Shown here piece after piece: positions 26,110 through 38,500 of a stretch of 64,000 nucleotides of DNA (position 1 is the first letter of the stretch; the number at the start of each line of letters is the position of its first letter). The notes below the pieces were generated by a model. It was not told where the DNA came from, made no database searches, and saw only the letters and a list, made by a program, of their open reading frames with translations. Source of the DNA: Helicostylum pulchrum (Eukaryota; Mucoromycota; Mucoromycetes; Mucorales; Mucoraceae); contig JAIXMO010000022.1 of NCBI GenBank assembly GCA_025677825.1, positions 372,001 to 436,000 on the forward strand, read 5' to 3'. The position numbers were made by a program, and so were the translations under genes.

Positions 26110-26285
26110 TAGTTTTCTCCACTCAATTAAATAAACAAGATATTATAAACAACAAAAAAAAAAAAGATGATTTATATTATGAATGGGGTTGGGGGGATAT
26201 GCATTGTTTGTGTGTGTATATAGTTTCTGCTGTGTATATTATTTTATATGATCATGTTGTAAAAAAAAAAAGAAAAAGAAAAAGT

Positions 26286-29200
26286 CTACCAGCCATTTTC
26301 GCTGTTCTTCGTTTTAACGTATTCAAAAATCTTGTCACCAGTTAATTCTTCACGAACTTGAATCATGTAGACAACACTATTCTTTTCTAATTCATCGACC
26401 ATTAAAAATGTAATTCTTTTTGGTCCAAGTCTTTCGACATTTCTACTTTGTATCATGGCGCTCACGAGTTGAGTTGTTTTACCACCTTTACGGGATTCCA
26501 TAGCTACATGCATTTTTTTGGTTGCATACTGTTGTGACACCTTCAAATAGACACTGCCAAAGCTGTTCCACTTGGAACTGGCACTTTGTACGTACAACTT
26601 GCATTTACATTGCATTGCCAATTTAAAGGTCTTTGCCAATTCTTCTTGAGATAATACATTGTCAGCAGCAGCAGCAGTAGCTAAAGAGGAAGCACGCATT
26701 AAAGCAGGAGGAGCACCACGTAAAGTACTAGTAGCGGAAATAACCATGTTCATCTTGACAGATTCTTGATGCATTTGTTCAAGAATACTACCAAGTTTGT
26801 CGGCTTCAGACTTTGATTCGCAATGAAATAAATAGTTTTCCAGAACGGATTGATCGTTGGCGATGTGAAGAGATAAACTCAGGTCGGTTTCGGTTGTACG
26901 AGTAATAAAGGTATCGGGTAATACCCAAGCGTTTAAATAAAATTGGCCACTGTTCTTTAAGTGGATAGCAATACAAGAACGGTTGGAGAATGTTTGTCGA
27001 ACTTCTAAGAGACAATCATCTTCAACGGCGTACCATGATTCATCTTTCCAGTGAAATACTTTGGTATGGCTGTTGGTGTACAATACATTTTTAATTGTAT
27101 TTCCGTGTGTAATAATATCAGGCTATTGTTAGAAAAATAAAAATAAAATAAAATTAGATTTGCTTAAAAGGTAACAAGAAGGCCCGGGGAACTTACACTT
27201 TCAGGTGGTGAACCTAAATCTTCAGAAGATGAAGAAGAAGGGGTTGTATAACGACTTAGGATAACTGGGGTCATTGAACCAGGACTTGAAGAACGGCTGA
27301 GTGGAGGAGTAAGAGTTAAACTAGACTGACTAGAAGAGTTTACGCTGCTTATAAAGGAAGAAGTCGATTGATTGTTGATAAATGAGCCTCTTTGACTAAA
27401 TGGGCTTTGAGGTGGAGGAATTGCCAAGTGTTGAGGTGGAACGGGGGGCTCAGATGGGTTAGCAGCTGAGTAACGATTTTGATCAAATGAGAGAGCGCTA
27501 ATACTTTGTTGACTAGGCTTTGAGTTAAGTGGACCAGCCATAGAAGTCGTTCTTGGTAAATTATCTACTGCTACTACTTGCTTTGAACTTAATTTACTTT
27601 GACGGAAGGATGAACGAGGTGAGGTAACAGCAGCCATGACTGAACGCATAAAAGAAGGTTTCTTTGAAGGAAGAGTTGGAGAACTAGCAGACATTGGACT
27701 ATTTTGTTGTAAATAAGGGCTGTTGTTGTTGTTGTTAGTTGTAGGCATTGGATGTTGTTGATGCTGTTGTTGTTGTTGATAAGAAATAGGTCTACCGTTC
27801 ATTGACTGATGAGCTGACAGAGAGCGTACGTTTGGAGGACGATTGTTATTAGGGGTAATGACATCAGGTACAAGCATATTGGAAGGGATAGGGAGTTGCT
27901 TCAAAGATATGTTTCTAGAAGGAAGAGACTTTGTACCAGAAATAATGGCTGGCTTGTTTTGAGTAGTAGTAAGAGGAGGAGGAGGAGGAGGCAAAGATTT
28001 CTGATCAAATGAAAGGTTAGTATTATAATTAGAAGAAAAAGAAGGTGCAGCGGGCAATAATTGGGTATCAAGTGATTCAATTTTATCTGTATGGTCAACT
28101 TTAAAAAGAGTCAATTTGGTGCGATTTTTAATCTATATTAAACTTGTAATCAAAACCAACCTGATGCAGATAACGATTTGTTATTCTTCTCCTCTTCTTC
28201 TTCCCAGCTACTATTATCATCTTCTTCAAATTCGTCCGAGGAGCTTACTAAAGGTGAAATTTCACCCGTTTGATCAGTATAAAATGTAAAAATATCTTGT
28301 GTACGAATTGGTTTGGGTGCATTTGAACTTTTGCAAGAAGATCGACGAGATAAATCGTATTTAGCTACAATATCGTTCAAGGGTTCCCAAGATAAAAGTA
28401 ACTGTTCTTTTGCAGCAGCACTACTAGTACTGCTATTTGATTCAATCCCAAGCCACATGTTACGATCTTCTTTTGTATTTGCCTTCATTGTAAAGAGTCT
28501 TTGCTTTTGAAACCAAAGTTGAACATTGTATTCTCCTATGAGTTCACGATCAGTGTGTATAGTTCGAATTGAGATAAGTTTAGTTTCTAAAGGTTGAAAT
28601 AATAAGCTATATTTCTTATTGTCTTGTACTGCACAAAAATAAAGGTGATCTACAGTTAAAATTAATTGCACACGTTTTGATAATTCATCGCAATTAAATG
28701 TGTCACAAAGTAGTACTTTGGGAAGAGGTTGCATTTGGAAATTTGGAATCGCTTTTTCAGTCAATACATTCACTACTTTGGAACAATCAACTTGTGTATG
28801 AAATAACTCCATCTTTATAGCGGGTAAAGAATTTTTCATTATTAAAGATTCAATCAATTGATTTGCTTGACTTGAATAAATTTGATTAATGTTTAAAGTC
28901 TAGACAAAGAAACAAGATAAAGAATAAGTTATATAAAATAATGAAATATATATAAAAAAAAAAAAAAAAAAAGATAAAGATAGCTTTTTTTTTGAAAAAA
29001 AAGGAGAGATATAGAAGGAGAGTTATAAACTTACATTAAAAAGGGATTTGTAGATATTTATCTGGTGTAAAGGAGCATAGAATAATGTCTCCAACGTAAT
29101 TTTATCTTGTTGATTTCGAGCATTGATATCCTTTAAAAATAAAAATAAAACGTGTTAGTATTTCCAAAACTTTTTTATACCGTGTATATAGTCATTTACA

Positions 29201-29757
29201 TTTAACAATTGTTGGATAGATGGTATATCAAGAATATCTTTTCGATCATTCATATTACTAATAAGATTATCTGAATAACAGTAATACGGCGTCTTCATTT
29301 CTTTGGTCTATATAAAAGAGAATAGGAGGTATCAGTATAAAAAAAAATTAAGCAAGTTAATCATATCAGCAACTAACCAAATGTATAACAAGTTCACCGA
29401 GATCGTTTTGAGAATTCGTAATGATTAGTTTCTGCAAAAAAAAAAAAAAAAAAAAAAAAAAAGCATAAGACAAAAAAGCAAACTAAAATACAAATAAAGT
29501 CTAATGTGCCATACTTCATAAAATGATTTGTTCACTGTAATGATGTCTTGAGTGCATTTTAATAGTTCACTAAAGTCAGGTGCAACTGTATCTAGTTGTT
29601 TCATCCAAACTGGTGATATTTGCTATTATTTCACGGTTAATATGAAGTGCATTTATATAATAAAAATATGTTTTACCGAATCAATAATATCGAGTATACC
29701 AAGATATTTTTTCTCGGCTTCAATTAATAATTTCAAGTTGTCTAAATTAACTGCCAT
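26286..29757 (-). CDS. Divergent DH/PH Rho guanine-nucleotide exchange factor
   Basis: Eight exons (29757-29677, 29622-29515, 29431-29378, 29307-29200, 29130-29035, 28899-28161, 28098-27197, 27122-26286) give 974 residues. Residues 1-190 look like a DH domain: an N-terminal EAEKKYLGIL helix, a central run of helices, and FYAPLHQINIYKSLFN at the position of the usual PxQRxxxYxLLL segment. Residues of about 215-320 form a PH domain (VQLILTVDHLYFCAV to KEDRNMWLG). A long Ser/Pro/Gln/Asn-rich linker follows (poly-Gln, poly-Asn and poly-Pro tracts), and the last 280 residues hold a second PH-like domain (KVFHWKDESWYAVEDDCLLEV to a C-terminal VYMIQVREELTGDKIFEYV). Such proteins activate Rho-type GTPases in polarity and wall growth. 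The DH part is divergent, so the target GTPase is not inferable. The intron at 28160-28099 was chosen because only it keeps frame at normal length. Confidence 0.75.
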
Positions 29758-30010
29758 GGTAAGGAATGCAAATAAATGTCAAAATGAATGAAAATGTATA
29801 ACGAAAGGGTAGTCTATAAAAATTTATATATAAATAAAAAAAGAAAAAAGTATAATAAAAAGAAAAAGAGAAGACAAGAATAATTTTTTTTTTTCTTATA
29901 TATTTCAACTATTTTGTGTAGCACGCTGATTGCCCTTGAAAACAACGCGGAGTCGAGTCCTACTACTTCTGCCGGTCTTCCGATTTTTTTTTTTTCATCG
30001 TAACCTTTAT

Positions 30011-30390
30011 TACAGTGCGGCTGGTAAATTTTGTCCGTGGCTTTTTATACATGAATCTAAAAATTACACAAATCTCTAAATGACGGAATAGTTAATCGTG
30101 GGTTATTTTACTTTTACGGGAAAGTTTTTTTTTTTTTAACTGTACTATCCCATTGTTCTTTTGAATTGTATTCGTCAGCCAAGAAATAATTTATTTGGGG
30201 GAGAGAGATTGAGTATATATAAAACTTTTTTTGAATAATAATTTACAAAAAAAAAAGGGGTTATATCAGGGATATTTCAGCTGACTTCAATATTTATTAC
30301 AACATAATGTAATAAACCCAACATCGTTTTGATGTAGTACAATGTCAAGAGCAATGTTAATACAGTGCAGCTGGTAAGTTTTATCCGTTT
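30011..30390 (+). repeat. Pair of direct 28-bp repeats spaced 350 bp
   Basis: TACAGTGCGGCTGGTAAATT at 30011 and TACAGTGCAGCTGGTAAGTT at 30361, each continuing into TT(G/A)TCCGT, are near-identical and in the same orientation. TACAGTG resembles the tip of Tc1/mariner terminal repeats, but the two are not inverted, so they may be tandem ends of a partly deleted element. The surrounding 29758-30671 has no gene. Confidence 0.6.
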
Positions 30391-30671
30391 TGAAAAAATA
30401 AATGGCGCTACCTTGAAAATGATTGGCCGTTTGTTGGCAAATGAGTGTTGTTTTTGAAATTCCACTTTGTCTTTTTGGCCCAAGTCAAATTGGCGTTACT
30501 GAATGATTATAGTCGGCCGTGATGCAAAAGCCTTATTTCGCTCTAACAACTAAATAATATGATTTTTTTTTAAAAAAATATATTGTTAGGTAGGACTAAA
30601 TCTATTTCATAGGCCACCCCAATACAAAAAGTTTCAGAGATGAATATAACTGCTAAGCCATTAGTGTAATC

Positions 30672-30697
30672 TTTATAAAACAGGCACAATTATTAGG
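30672..30697 (+). repeat. Left arm of exact 26-bp inverted repeat
   Basis: The arm begins TTTATAAAACAGGCAC and its 26 bases are the exact reverse complement of 32735-32760. The arms enclose 2.0 kb holding two copies of an unknown gene. An inverted pair of this length and spacing is unlikely by chance even in AT-rich DNA. Confidence 0.85.
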
Positions 30698-30699
30698 GG

Positions 30700-31011
30700 T
30701 CATTTTCTAAGTAGCAAATATCGACGTCTACAAGATTATCGAGCCGTCTTTCGCATTTCAAGTCGTTTTCAGTATTGATGGATTCGCCATAAAATATGCA
30801 AGTTGCTTGTGAACGTGTAATTGTTGCAACTTTCATAATTTCTTGTAGAGTTGATGTTGTGATAGCAAGTTAATTTGCCCTAGAGCACTCGAAAACAACC
30901 GAAAAATAAAATTGTGACTACTTCCTTATTTGTAGTAGCGTCTTTCACTGAAGAAGATCCCTCTTTACTCTGACTGCTCCCTTTCATCGCCGATCTACTC
31001 GATACATTCAT
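30700..31011 (-). pseudogene. Partial, diverged copy of the neighbouring hypothetical gene
   Basis: On the minus strand, 30858-30700 reads through MKVATITRSQATCIFYGESI and LVDVDICYLENDP. This matches LNAVLTHSQAAWVFYGQEIT and LLEIELCYINDT of the adjacent gene at 31182-32465, with the same spacing between the conserved blocks. A possible upstream piece starts at 31011 (MNVSSRSAMKGSSQ). The fragment stops at the left inverted repeat, and no downstream exons corresponding to the longer neighbour are present, so it is truncated. The family is unknown. Confidence 0.65.
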
Positions 31012-31181
31012 TTCTTAGTAACCATTTCTACTATCCAATACTTTCTCTGGATCGCATACTGGCAATTAATACTCAACAACAACCCTTTTAATACGGACTC
31101 AATTATCAAAACCATCAATTGTCAAATACCCATACTTTTGGATGATGAAATCGATTGTTAACATATTTTAGAATAATCAAG

Positions 31182-32465
31182 TCATTCCTCTACGAGTATG
31201 TGCGACCTCAAAGTTAAATAAAACTTATTTTTAGATTGACCGGCGTGGAAGTTTTGGACGACAGTCAAATGATGCCAATTGTTCAGGTGTTTTAAGTATT
31301 TCGTTCCGTCGATATAGTTCGTACTTTCATGCATCTTGGAAACGACCCACGATAATATATTCCAGGGTTTTATAATTTCTATGAGAGATTGTGTCAGTGT
31401 TAGTGTGTATGTTTTTATCAATAAATAACCTAGTATAAAGACGTACTTCACCAAAAGTAAGGTATCATCGGGATCGATGGATAAAGCTGCGTAATCAACA
31501 ATTACGAGGCAAACCTTTTTAGCTGTAGATGATAAATATTTTAATAAAGCTGAATCAAACCCATCCAACTTGATAAATTCTGTATAACGATATTGATAAT
31601 TATTGATATTTCGTACTAGAAATGCTTTAACTATTATGTCAGTACACACTTTCCTTCAGCCAATAAATTGTATTAACACTTAATTACCTCTGTCATCGGG
31701 TTTCATTACATAGAGTATCTTCCGTTCACCTCGTAAGTCTTTCGTTCTCTTTCTTGTAATATCCGCTTTTAAATATCGGGCTTTGATTTTCTTCGAAAAG
31801 CCAAGTTTACTAGTTTTGTATAAAGAAGTGTACTGACATGTTATTTGGAGTGCTTGTTCCGAAGACAGCTCGCTCCGTTCGTAAACTTTTTCATTCTTAG
31901 GGTCTACAGCCAGGAAGACATTGTTCACAAATTCCTGCAGCTGAGATTCATTATCTAGAAGACGTTACATTATTAATGAATACAACAAAGAGCAAATAAA
32001 AGTTATAGATGTCTGATACTAACGTATGGCCTGATCTGTTACGTCTTTGTCAGTAATTGTGGAGAAGGAAGAATTTTCTATCGAACGACGGTATCTGTTG
32101 TAACGAAATGGGAAGTATCTTATTCCCCCAGACGACACTAGGAATGGTTCGGAAGAGGTATCGTTTATATAACATAGTTCAATTTCAAGCAATGCATCAA
32201 TCTTAGCTTCATTCGATACTTCATTTTCTGGGGTAATTTCTTGTCCATAGAAGACCCAGGCCGCTTGAGAGTGAGTAAGCACAGCGTTTAAATTTGACAA
32301 CATTGTGGATATGCTGGAAAGAGATGGACGCGGTTGTTTTAGAATTTGACACGAAAAAATTAATAAAACAGTAGGAATAAGATTAAAGGTGTGATAAGGT
32401 TTATTTCTTATTCTTTGGTGTAAAATCAATCTCGGTAAAAGGGATTGCAAACTCTCGTTTATCAT
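31182..32465 (-). CDS. Hypothetical protein, multi-exon, unknown family
   Basis: Three minus-strand reading frames look like consecutive exons: 32465-32019 (contains LTHSQAAWVFYGQEITPENE), about 31950-31680 (NNVFLAVDPKNEKVYERSEL, RKILYVMKPDDRG) and 31649-31182 (KVCLVIVDYAALSIDPDDTL to LTVVQNFHAG). The junctions are only partly resolved: GTAATT after PDDR is a plausible donor. A GTACGT...CATAG segment at about 31446-31379 looks like an intron but breaks the frame. The true start may be at MLSNLNAV, or in an earlier exon ending just before a CTTTCCAG acceptor near 32310. No signal peptide or known domain is visible. A diverged partial copy lies downstream, and both sit between exact inverted repeats. 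It may still be functional, or may be part of a mobile segment. Confidence 0.5.
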
Positions 32466-32734
32466 CAGTGGTCACACTATTGTGATTGATTGTTACACTT
32501 AGATTGGATTTAGTGACTTTTATAGACTGAAGATCTTACTTTACTAGATCCAGTGTTATTTTACTTATGTTTCATAATCGATGGTTCATCTATTATATTA
32601 ATTATATTTATTTTATATGGTGATTTCGCCACAGCGGTAACAAAATAAAGACAAGATGAACGGGGTGACAAAATAAAGACAAGGTGGACGGGGTAGATGC
32701 AGTGTGATGACAATTGTTATTTTTGGATTGGGTT

Positions 32735-32760
32735 CCTAATAATTGTGCCTGTTTTATAAA
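32735..32760 (-). repeat. Right arm of exact 26-bp inverted repeat
   Basis: Reverse complement of 30672-30697 over all 26 bases (starts CCTAATAATTGTGCCTG on the plus strand). It lies 270 bp upstream of the start of the hypothetical gene. Two imperfect copies of ACAAAATAAAGACAAG at about 32639 and 32669 lie just inside the arm. Confidence 0.85.
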
Positions 32761-34717
32761 ACAAATAGCTGCCCTGCAGTTCTTTTAACTTTGACGTTTA
32801 AATGTTTACTGGCAATAAATTAACAGACATATTTTAATTTTTTTTTTGGTGTAGTTTTCTATTTTCGATTGTACCTGAAAAAAAAAAGAACGCTTAAAAA
32901 ACGTGTTTTTATATCGACACCATTAGATGTATAAAGGATTGTTGTAATCATTAAAAAAAAAATAACAAACGGGAAAAACATTTAGTTTAGTTACACCAGC
33001 CCGTCTCCTTTTTATTCAATCGCTAAAAAAATACTCCATATCCGGAAACAACATTGAACACAGAAAAACTATAAAGATTGTAAAACTTCTTTTTTTGCGC
33101 AGCAGTGTAATCTTTTTAATAAGGGTTCACTTTTTTTACATAATACAACAACACATTTTGAAATAAAAGTAGAAATATCAAATGGACATTGGTATCTGTA
33201 AGTTAAGAGCTTATTTTTTTTAACTAAAAAAAATCGCACTAGAAAACAATGTAAACTGTATCCTTCCAAGAATACAAATTCTCTCGTCGTCTGGAGAGAG
33301 AAACAAGATCCTCACCTCCTTTATTTTTGCCTCATATAATAAGAGGAGTCAATAGTCTAGAATACATTCAAAAACGATGAATTTGATCATGAAAGAGGGG
33401 GAGGGGTATAATGTCTAGACTACTCTATAAAAAACTACAATAATATCAAGGCCCTTTTTTTTTTTCTTAGAAGGACTGTGCGGACGTTTTTTTTTGCCCC
33501 CCCCCCCTTTCTCAAAACGTATAATAGACCCCACCTCCTTCCCAGCACGTAACTATTTATATACTAGTCTAAATTATGCGGCGATGAATATACTCGGATT
33601 TACATTAGCGTCTATATACGTCAGTAAAATAGTCAACGATTTATAAAATTGCATTTTTTTTAACAAATCCCACTAAAAGTTTATGCAATTGTTTTGTGAT
33701 AGTCTATTTCAGGAAATAGTAAATGGCTACCGATCCATAAAGCACTGTACCCTAATAATTATTTTGAAAAAAAGTCGATTTTGTTCGGAAACAAATGTAA
33801 TTTTGTAACACCTATTTATTAATACATTTCACTATTTTAATGAATCTTTTTTTTTTTTGTCGCACAAGCCATGTTGCCTTACGGGTCCAGGTCGCCGCAG
33901 AAAACAAAAAAGGTTAGAACACGTGGCGATCCTACGAAATCTTTTTTTTTTTTTTTTTATAAAATAACGTGCAAAGAAAGAAATACTGAAGTCATTGCTC
34001 ATCTCGTACTACCTACATTAAAAGATGACAGAATTTTTGATAGCATAAGGACTTTTAATATTCTCGTGAACAATTGACTTTATTATATTTTCTGCATTTG
34101 CTAAAACTATATACCGTGTACCGAAATCTATTTCTGACTTTGATACCTTTTTCTCAAATATTGAATGCATGTAGTTTATAGATAACTGCGGTCGAATAAA
34201 GCAGCGGCACATGTATCATTTTGTTTTAAACATATCAATTATTTAGAGAAGCTGTAATAGGCGGGGGAGTTTTGTATGTGATAAAGAGGCGCATAACGAG
34301 TAGCGTTTTTGAATACGATGTAAGGATATTAATCAATTGATGCTTGACACAATTTCAAACACAATTGCATTAGTCATACATAGATACTTGAGCTCTTTTT
34401 TTTTATGTGATCTATTTAGAATAACTACCATTGAAAACGTAAATTTATATATACTTTACCGAGGTTCAGTGTAAAAAAAAAAAATTCTGTCATAACCTAT
34501 AGCTTGTAATTCAAAGCTTTCAATAGTATAATACTATAAATACAAACCGGGTGCAATTGATTTCGCTCGTATACCAATAACTGATAAGTTTGATAGATAT
34601 TATTTACACTATAAAGTTATATATCAGTAATTGGCTTATCAAAGTATATATAAAAAAAAAGTGTAAGTAGCTCACTATTCTTCTCCTTGACCAAACTTTT
34701 TTTGAAAAAATAATAAT
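32761..34717. other. Intergenic, 2 kb without a recognisable gene
   Basis: AT-rich sequence with homopolymer runs, including a C run near 33497. Short open frames lack coding character. Confidence 0.6.
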
Positions 34718-35515
34718 ATGGATAGCATAAGTTATAGATGTTCCTCGTGTTTATATGCATGTCAAGTCTTCTTTGTGTCTCCCGAATTAAGAGGAATGTC
34801 GTCTTTTGAAGTGATGGACATTTTAAGTGAATGCTCGGTTGAAAAACCATTTCATATTAGTAAGCCTGAATTAAGTCATACGCAATTATAATATTTTACT
34901 CAGTATACATTACACATATTTACCAAAAAATAAAATAAAAAAAATCCTTGTATATAGATATTGTCACATACATTTTGAAACCGAGGAGAAAGCAAGTTAT
35001 TTTTATTATTATTATCGCAAAAATAATACTTTCCCGTGTAAGAAATTTTCACAAGGTGTTGTCAAAGCATCCCAAAAAAAAGGAGGGATAGATGTTTATT
35101 ACGTAACTAACAAAAAAAAATTACTATCGCTTTTCAAGAAGAAAAAAGATACTAATGTGCCCATGAACTATAGGATATATCTTTATATCTGAAACGGCGA
35201 GATGATAGAATTAATACGGGCGGTTGCAATTACCCATCTTCTTCGATAATTGAATCCCGCAGTAGCTTTAGCGGCTCTAGTAATGCTACTACTACCACTA
35301 CTGTTATCACTACTATCACTACTAATATTAATACTAGTATTGCTGGAGCCACTACTACTACGGCTACGACTACGACTACAACTACAACTACGACTACTAC
35401 TGCTGAAGCTACTACTGGAGCTACTACTGATCGTAATAGTAGTGATAATGATGATGCTTTTAGTATCGCCAGAACAGAAAACGGCGATAACCATACGATC
35501 TTCGATACCATCTAG
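34718..35515 (+). CDS. Possible Thr/Ser-rich hypothetical protein, model incomplete
   Basis: Two segments join in frame across an intron with GTAACT donor and ACTATAG acceptor: 34958-35102 (YCHIHFETEEKASYF, FPCKKFSQGVVKASQ) and 35174-35515 (LKRRDDRINTGGCNYPSSS, then a Thr-rich tract from an ACT/ACG microsatellite, ending FSIARTENGDNHTIFDTI). Upstream, an ATG at 34718 opens a 57-codon frame with a Cys-containing N-terminus (MDSISYRCSSCLYACQVFF) and a GTAAGC donor. Joining that donor to the 34958 acceptor puts the next exon out of frame by one base. Either an exon boundary is misjudged or the gene carries a frameshift. The Cys/His spacing is suggestive of a zinc-binding N-terminus but I cannot name a family. 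Confidence 0.35.
35279..35440 (+). repeat. ACT/ACG trinucleotide microsatellite
   Basis: Imperfect (ACT)n/(ACG)n repeat which encodes a Thr-rich tract in the plus frame and keeps other frames open on both strands. The other frames are artefacts. Confidence 0.9.
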
Positions 35516-38500
35516 AAACCAAGAGTTACAGTAAAAATAAAAATTTGATGAAATAAAAATCCAAGAAGAGTTAATTGAACGAGGGGGGGGGGGATAGTCA
35601 AGTTATTACAAGAGGTACACGACGTTTAACAAACTGTCTTCTTTTGCTACTTTACAAACATCATAGCTTATAAATAAAATTATATTTGAACCACTTTGTC
35701 AAGTTGGTGTGTAGTACATTATAAAATATTATGAACAAGATACTTTTTTTTTAATTATATCACGGACTTTCTTTTTTAGAGACGTATAAAAATTTACAGT
35801 GATTAAAAAAAAGCCTTTTAATAGAAATAAGAAATAATGGTGTCACAGCATATATGCAAAAAAGTGTTTTGACGTGATGTCAAAACGAGTCCTTGTTTTG
35901 GGCGTTTTTTTTAAAAAAACAAAAAAAGGTACCGTGCATTGCTTATGAAATTATTGTAATAGCAACCGTTGTTTATACAAGTAAAAATAGTTTATAACAC
36001 CCACGAAATTTATAGTAGAGAACATCTTTTTATATATAAAATATATTAGTGCGCCCACCATCTTGTGTAATTTTCGGAATGGATGGGTTTTTGTTTATGG
36101 TAATCGGCAAAGGCTCCGGGACCAGCACTTTTATTTTCCTAGATTTTGTGCACATATTTTTATATATCCTGTACTTATCAGCACTATATTATTGCTCTGG
36201 AACTATGCAAATACTACTTTAGGTCAAGAAATAAACTTTTTTTTTTATTTTTTTTTACTATTTCTTGTATATATTACGTAAGTTTAAATATAGTGTTACG
36301 GGTGTGTATAAAGCGCGTGTGTGTTTTCTCGGGAGAACGACATGGAACTTAAGCACTATATTAGAACTTACTTAATTTTTAAAGGACGAGAAAAGTTTGT
36401 CGCGGAAGACAGTTTCCGAAAGGCGTTTTAGCTATTCGGTTTTTATTTAAATGATCTATGCATTTCTAATAATTTATTCTCCCCTAAGAATATGCGAAGC
36501 AACTATGAGGTTTTTTACTTTTAGAGAAAAATGGTGAACTCTACTCTATATTGAGAAACGTGATTGTTTTAAGGGAAAAAGGGACTGATCGATATAGTGA
36601 ATCCGGTAAATGACGCGATAGATCGGCTTTATATAACTTTTATTTATCATAATAATAATAAAAATATGCCAAGTCCAATGCAACTGTTTCAAGTAAAAAA
36701 AAAAGACAAGTAGGCTACCTATTGATATCGGGGGTGTATAAAACCTTGGAGGAGGAGAGAGCTGTCTAACCGTGAGCCGTTAAAACAGAAAAAAAAAAGA
36801 TCTGAGCCCCCATAAATTTAGCAGCGTTCAAAAACTATCGTATTTTTCACACGGGGGGGGGGGGGGGGATAATGTATTCAGTGTGTGTGTCTAATATGTA
36901 TCATCAACACAATATACACGTACAATAATATACCCACATCATAGTACAAAAAGCGAACATTGTACGCTAAGTCAACATATGACACTTCCATGCCCTATAT
37001 AATATTTTTTTATATATTCTCCTATTATTCATTTATTAAGAACAAACGTTTTTTTTTTTGGTCATTTTTTTTTCTAGCGCCCAAAGATTCAATTTCCCGG
37101 TGTTTGACTATATATGGACAACGAAATTCAGGGATTTTTGTTTTAAACTACCCCCCTGCATAATCCAAAGACTTGATATTATTTTTTTTCCTTGGATAAA
37201 AAAAGTAGATTAAGAACACAAGCCCGTGTAGAAGAATATAAAGTTTTGACCAAGCGAGTAAAAAAAAGGTGCGTGCTTCGAGCGTGCGTTACATTTTTTT
37301 GTTTCGAGAAGAAACTAATAATTTCTTAATTTAGATTATTAAACTGCCCAGAGAATGAGATTTTTACCCTTCTATTCTTTGTACTACACCCGCACAATCT
37401 TTTTTTTTTTATGTAGCGTAATATGTCGTATATTTAGCCCCCATCCCTAAGTTGGGCTTCGTGCATTATATATTTCATTATTCTGATAATTATATTTTTT
37501 TAAAAAAAAATTAATAGCCTATTTAATACATATTTTTAATATTAAACTTGTAGTAAAAATAAAAACTAGTTTTTTTTTAATACTTAACACTTGAGACTAC
37601 GTAACCAATAAATACATGTACATTAAAACGAGATTTCGATAGTAATAGTCGGTCAGCAAGCATAGATATTTAGAAAGAAGAGAGGTGACACACCAAAATG
37701 ACCTATATATTCACATACATATACAAGTTTTTAACGTTTAAGCTTTTTTTTTTCTTCTTAAAACAAACAAAATGTAAGAACTTGTTAACATTAGGGTTCA
37801 CGTTACTTGATTAAAAAAAAAGTATAATTCGAATATTTTAACATAGAAATATTGACAGTTATATAAAAGAACTATTTTTACTTTTTGTAATAAAGGTATA
37901 TTCATATACAGCGAGCACATTGGGTAGATCATATTTTATTGTCATGTAGATTAATAGATCGTTTTTGATATTCTTTGCGCATATCTTATCGAGAAAAAAA
38001 ATACAAAAAAAAAAAATAATGCTCCATCGATTGTCTTAGTTTTGCTATCATCCCAAAAAAGAAAGTGCTACTTTGTCTCGTAATTAGCGTACAGTAATTG
38101 TATCGGAATATCTCTTTATTTAGCTTTACTTGATTCAAAAAAAAGTTCATCTGTTGTGTATTAAAATTAAATTAACCGTGTCCTTGCTGACGAAGGGGTT
38201 TTTTTTTTAAAAAAAAAAAGTTTGCAACTGTAAAAGAAACACAATAGGCATCCTTACAGTCCAAAGTATAATTTACCGGAGATACACCAAATGCAAAAAA
38301 AAAAAAAAAAAAAAAGTAAGATGTAATTAAAAACGTGCTTCTAATTAAAAAATACAATGAAAACTACTTCACATTACAGTACTTTGAAAAAGTTAAATGT
38401 ATAAGTCCACAACACGTTATTTATTGGATAACTATAACAAAGAAATTTTTTTATGATTTGACACAAGTAATAAAGTGATTTGCTCTATTAGTAACGCAGG

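Noticed and set aside
28161..28249. Alternative intron in the Rho GEF gene using the GTAAGC at 28248
   Set aside because: It would remove an acidic stretch with good coding character. The 62-nt intron from 28160 keeps frame and has a better branch site and pyrimidine tract.
35183..35534. Three overlapping frames on both strands with Leu, Val or Ser runs
   Set aside because: They are the other frames of the ACT/ACG microsatellite. Only the Thr/Ser plus frame joins an upstream exon.
36063..36352. Two short frames with hydrophobic stretches
   Set aside because: AT-rich random frames with Phe runs; no splice partners.
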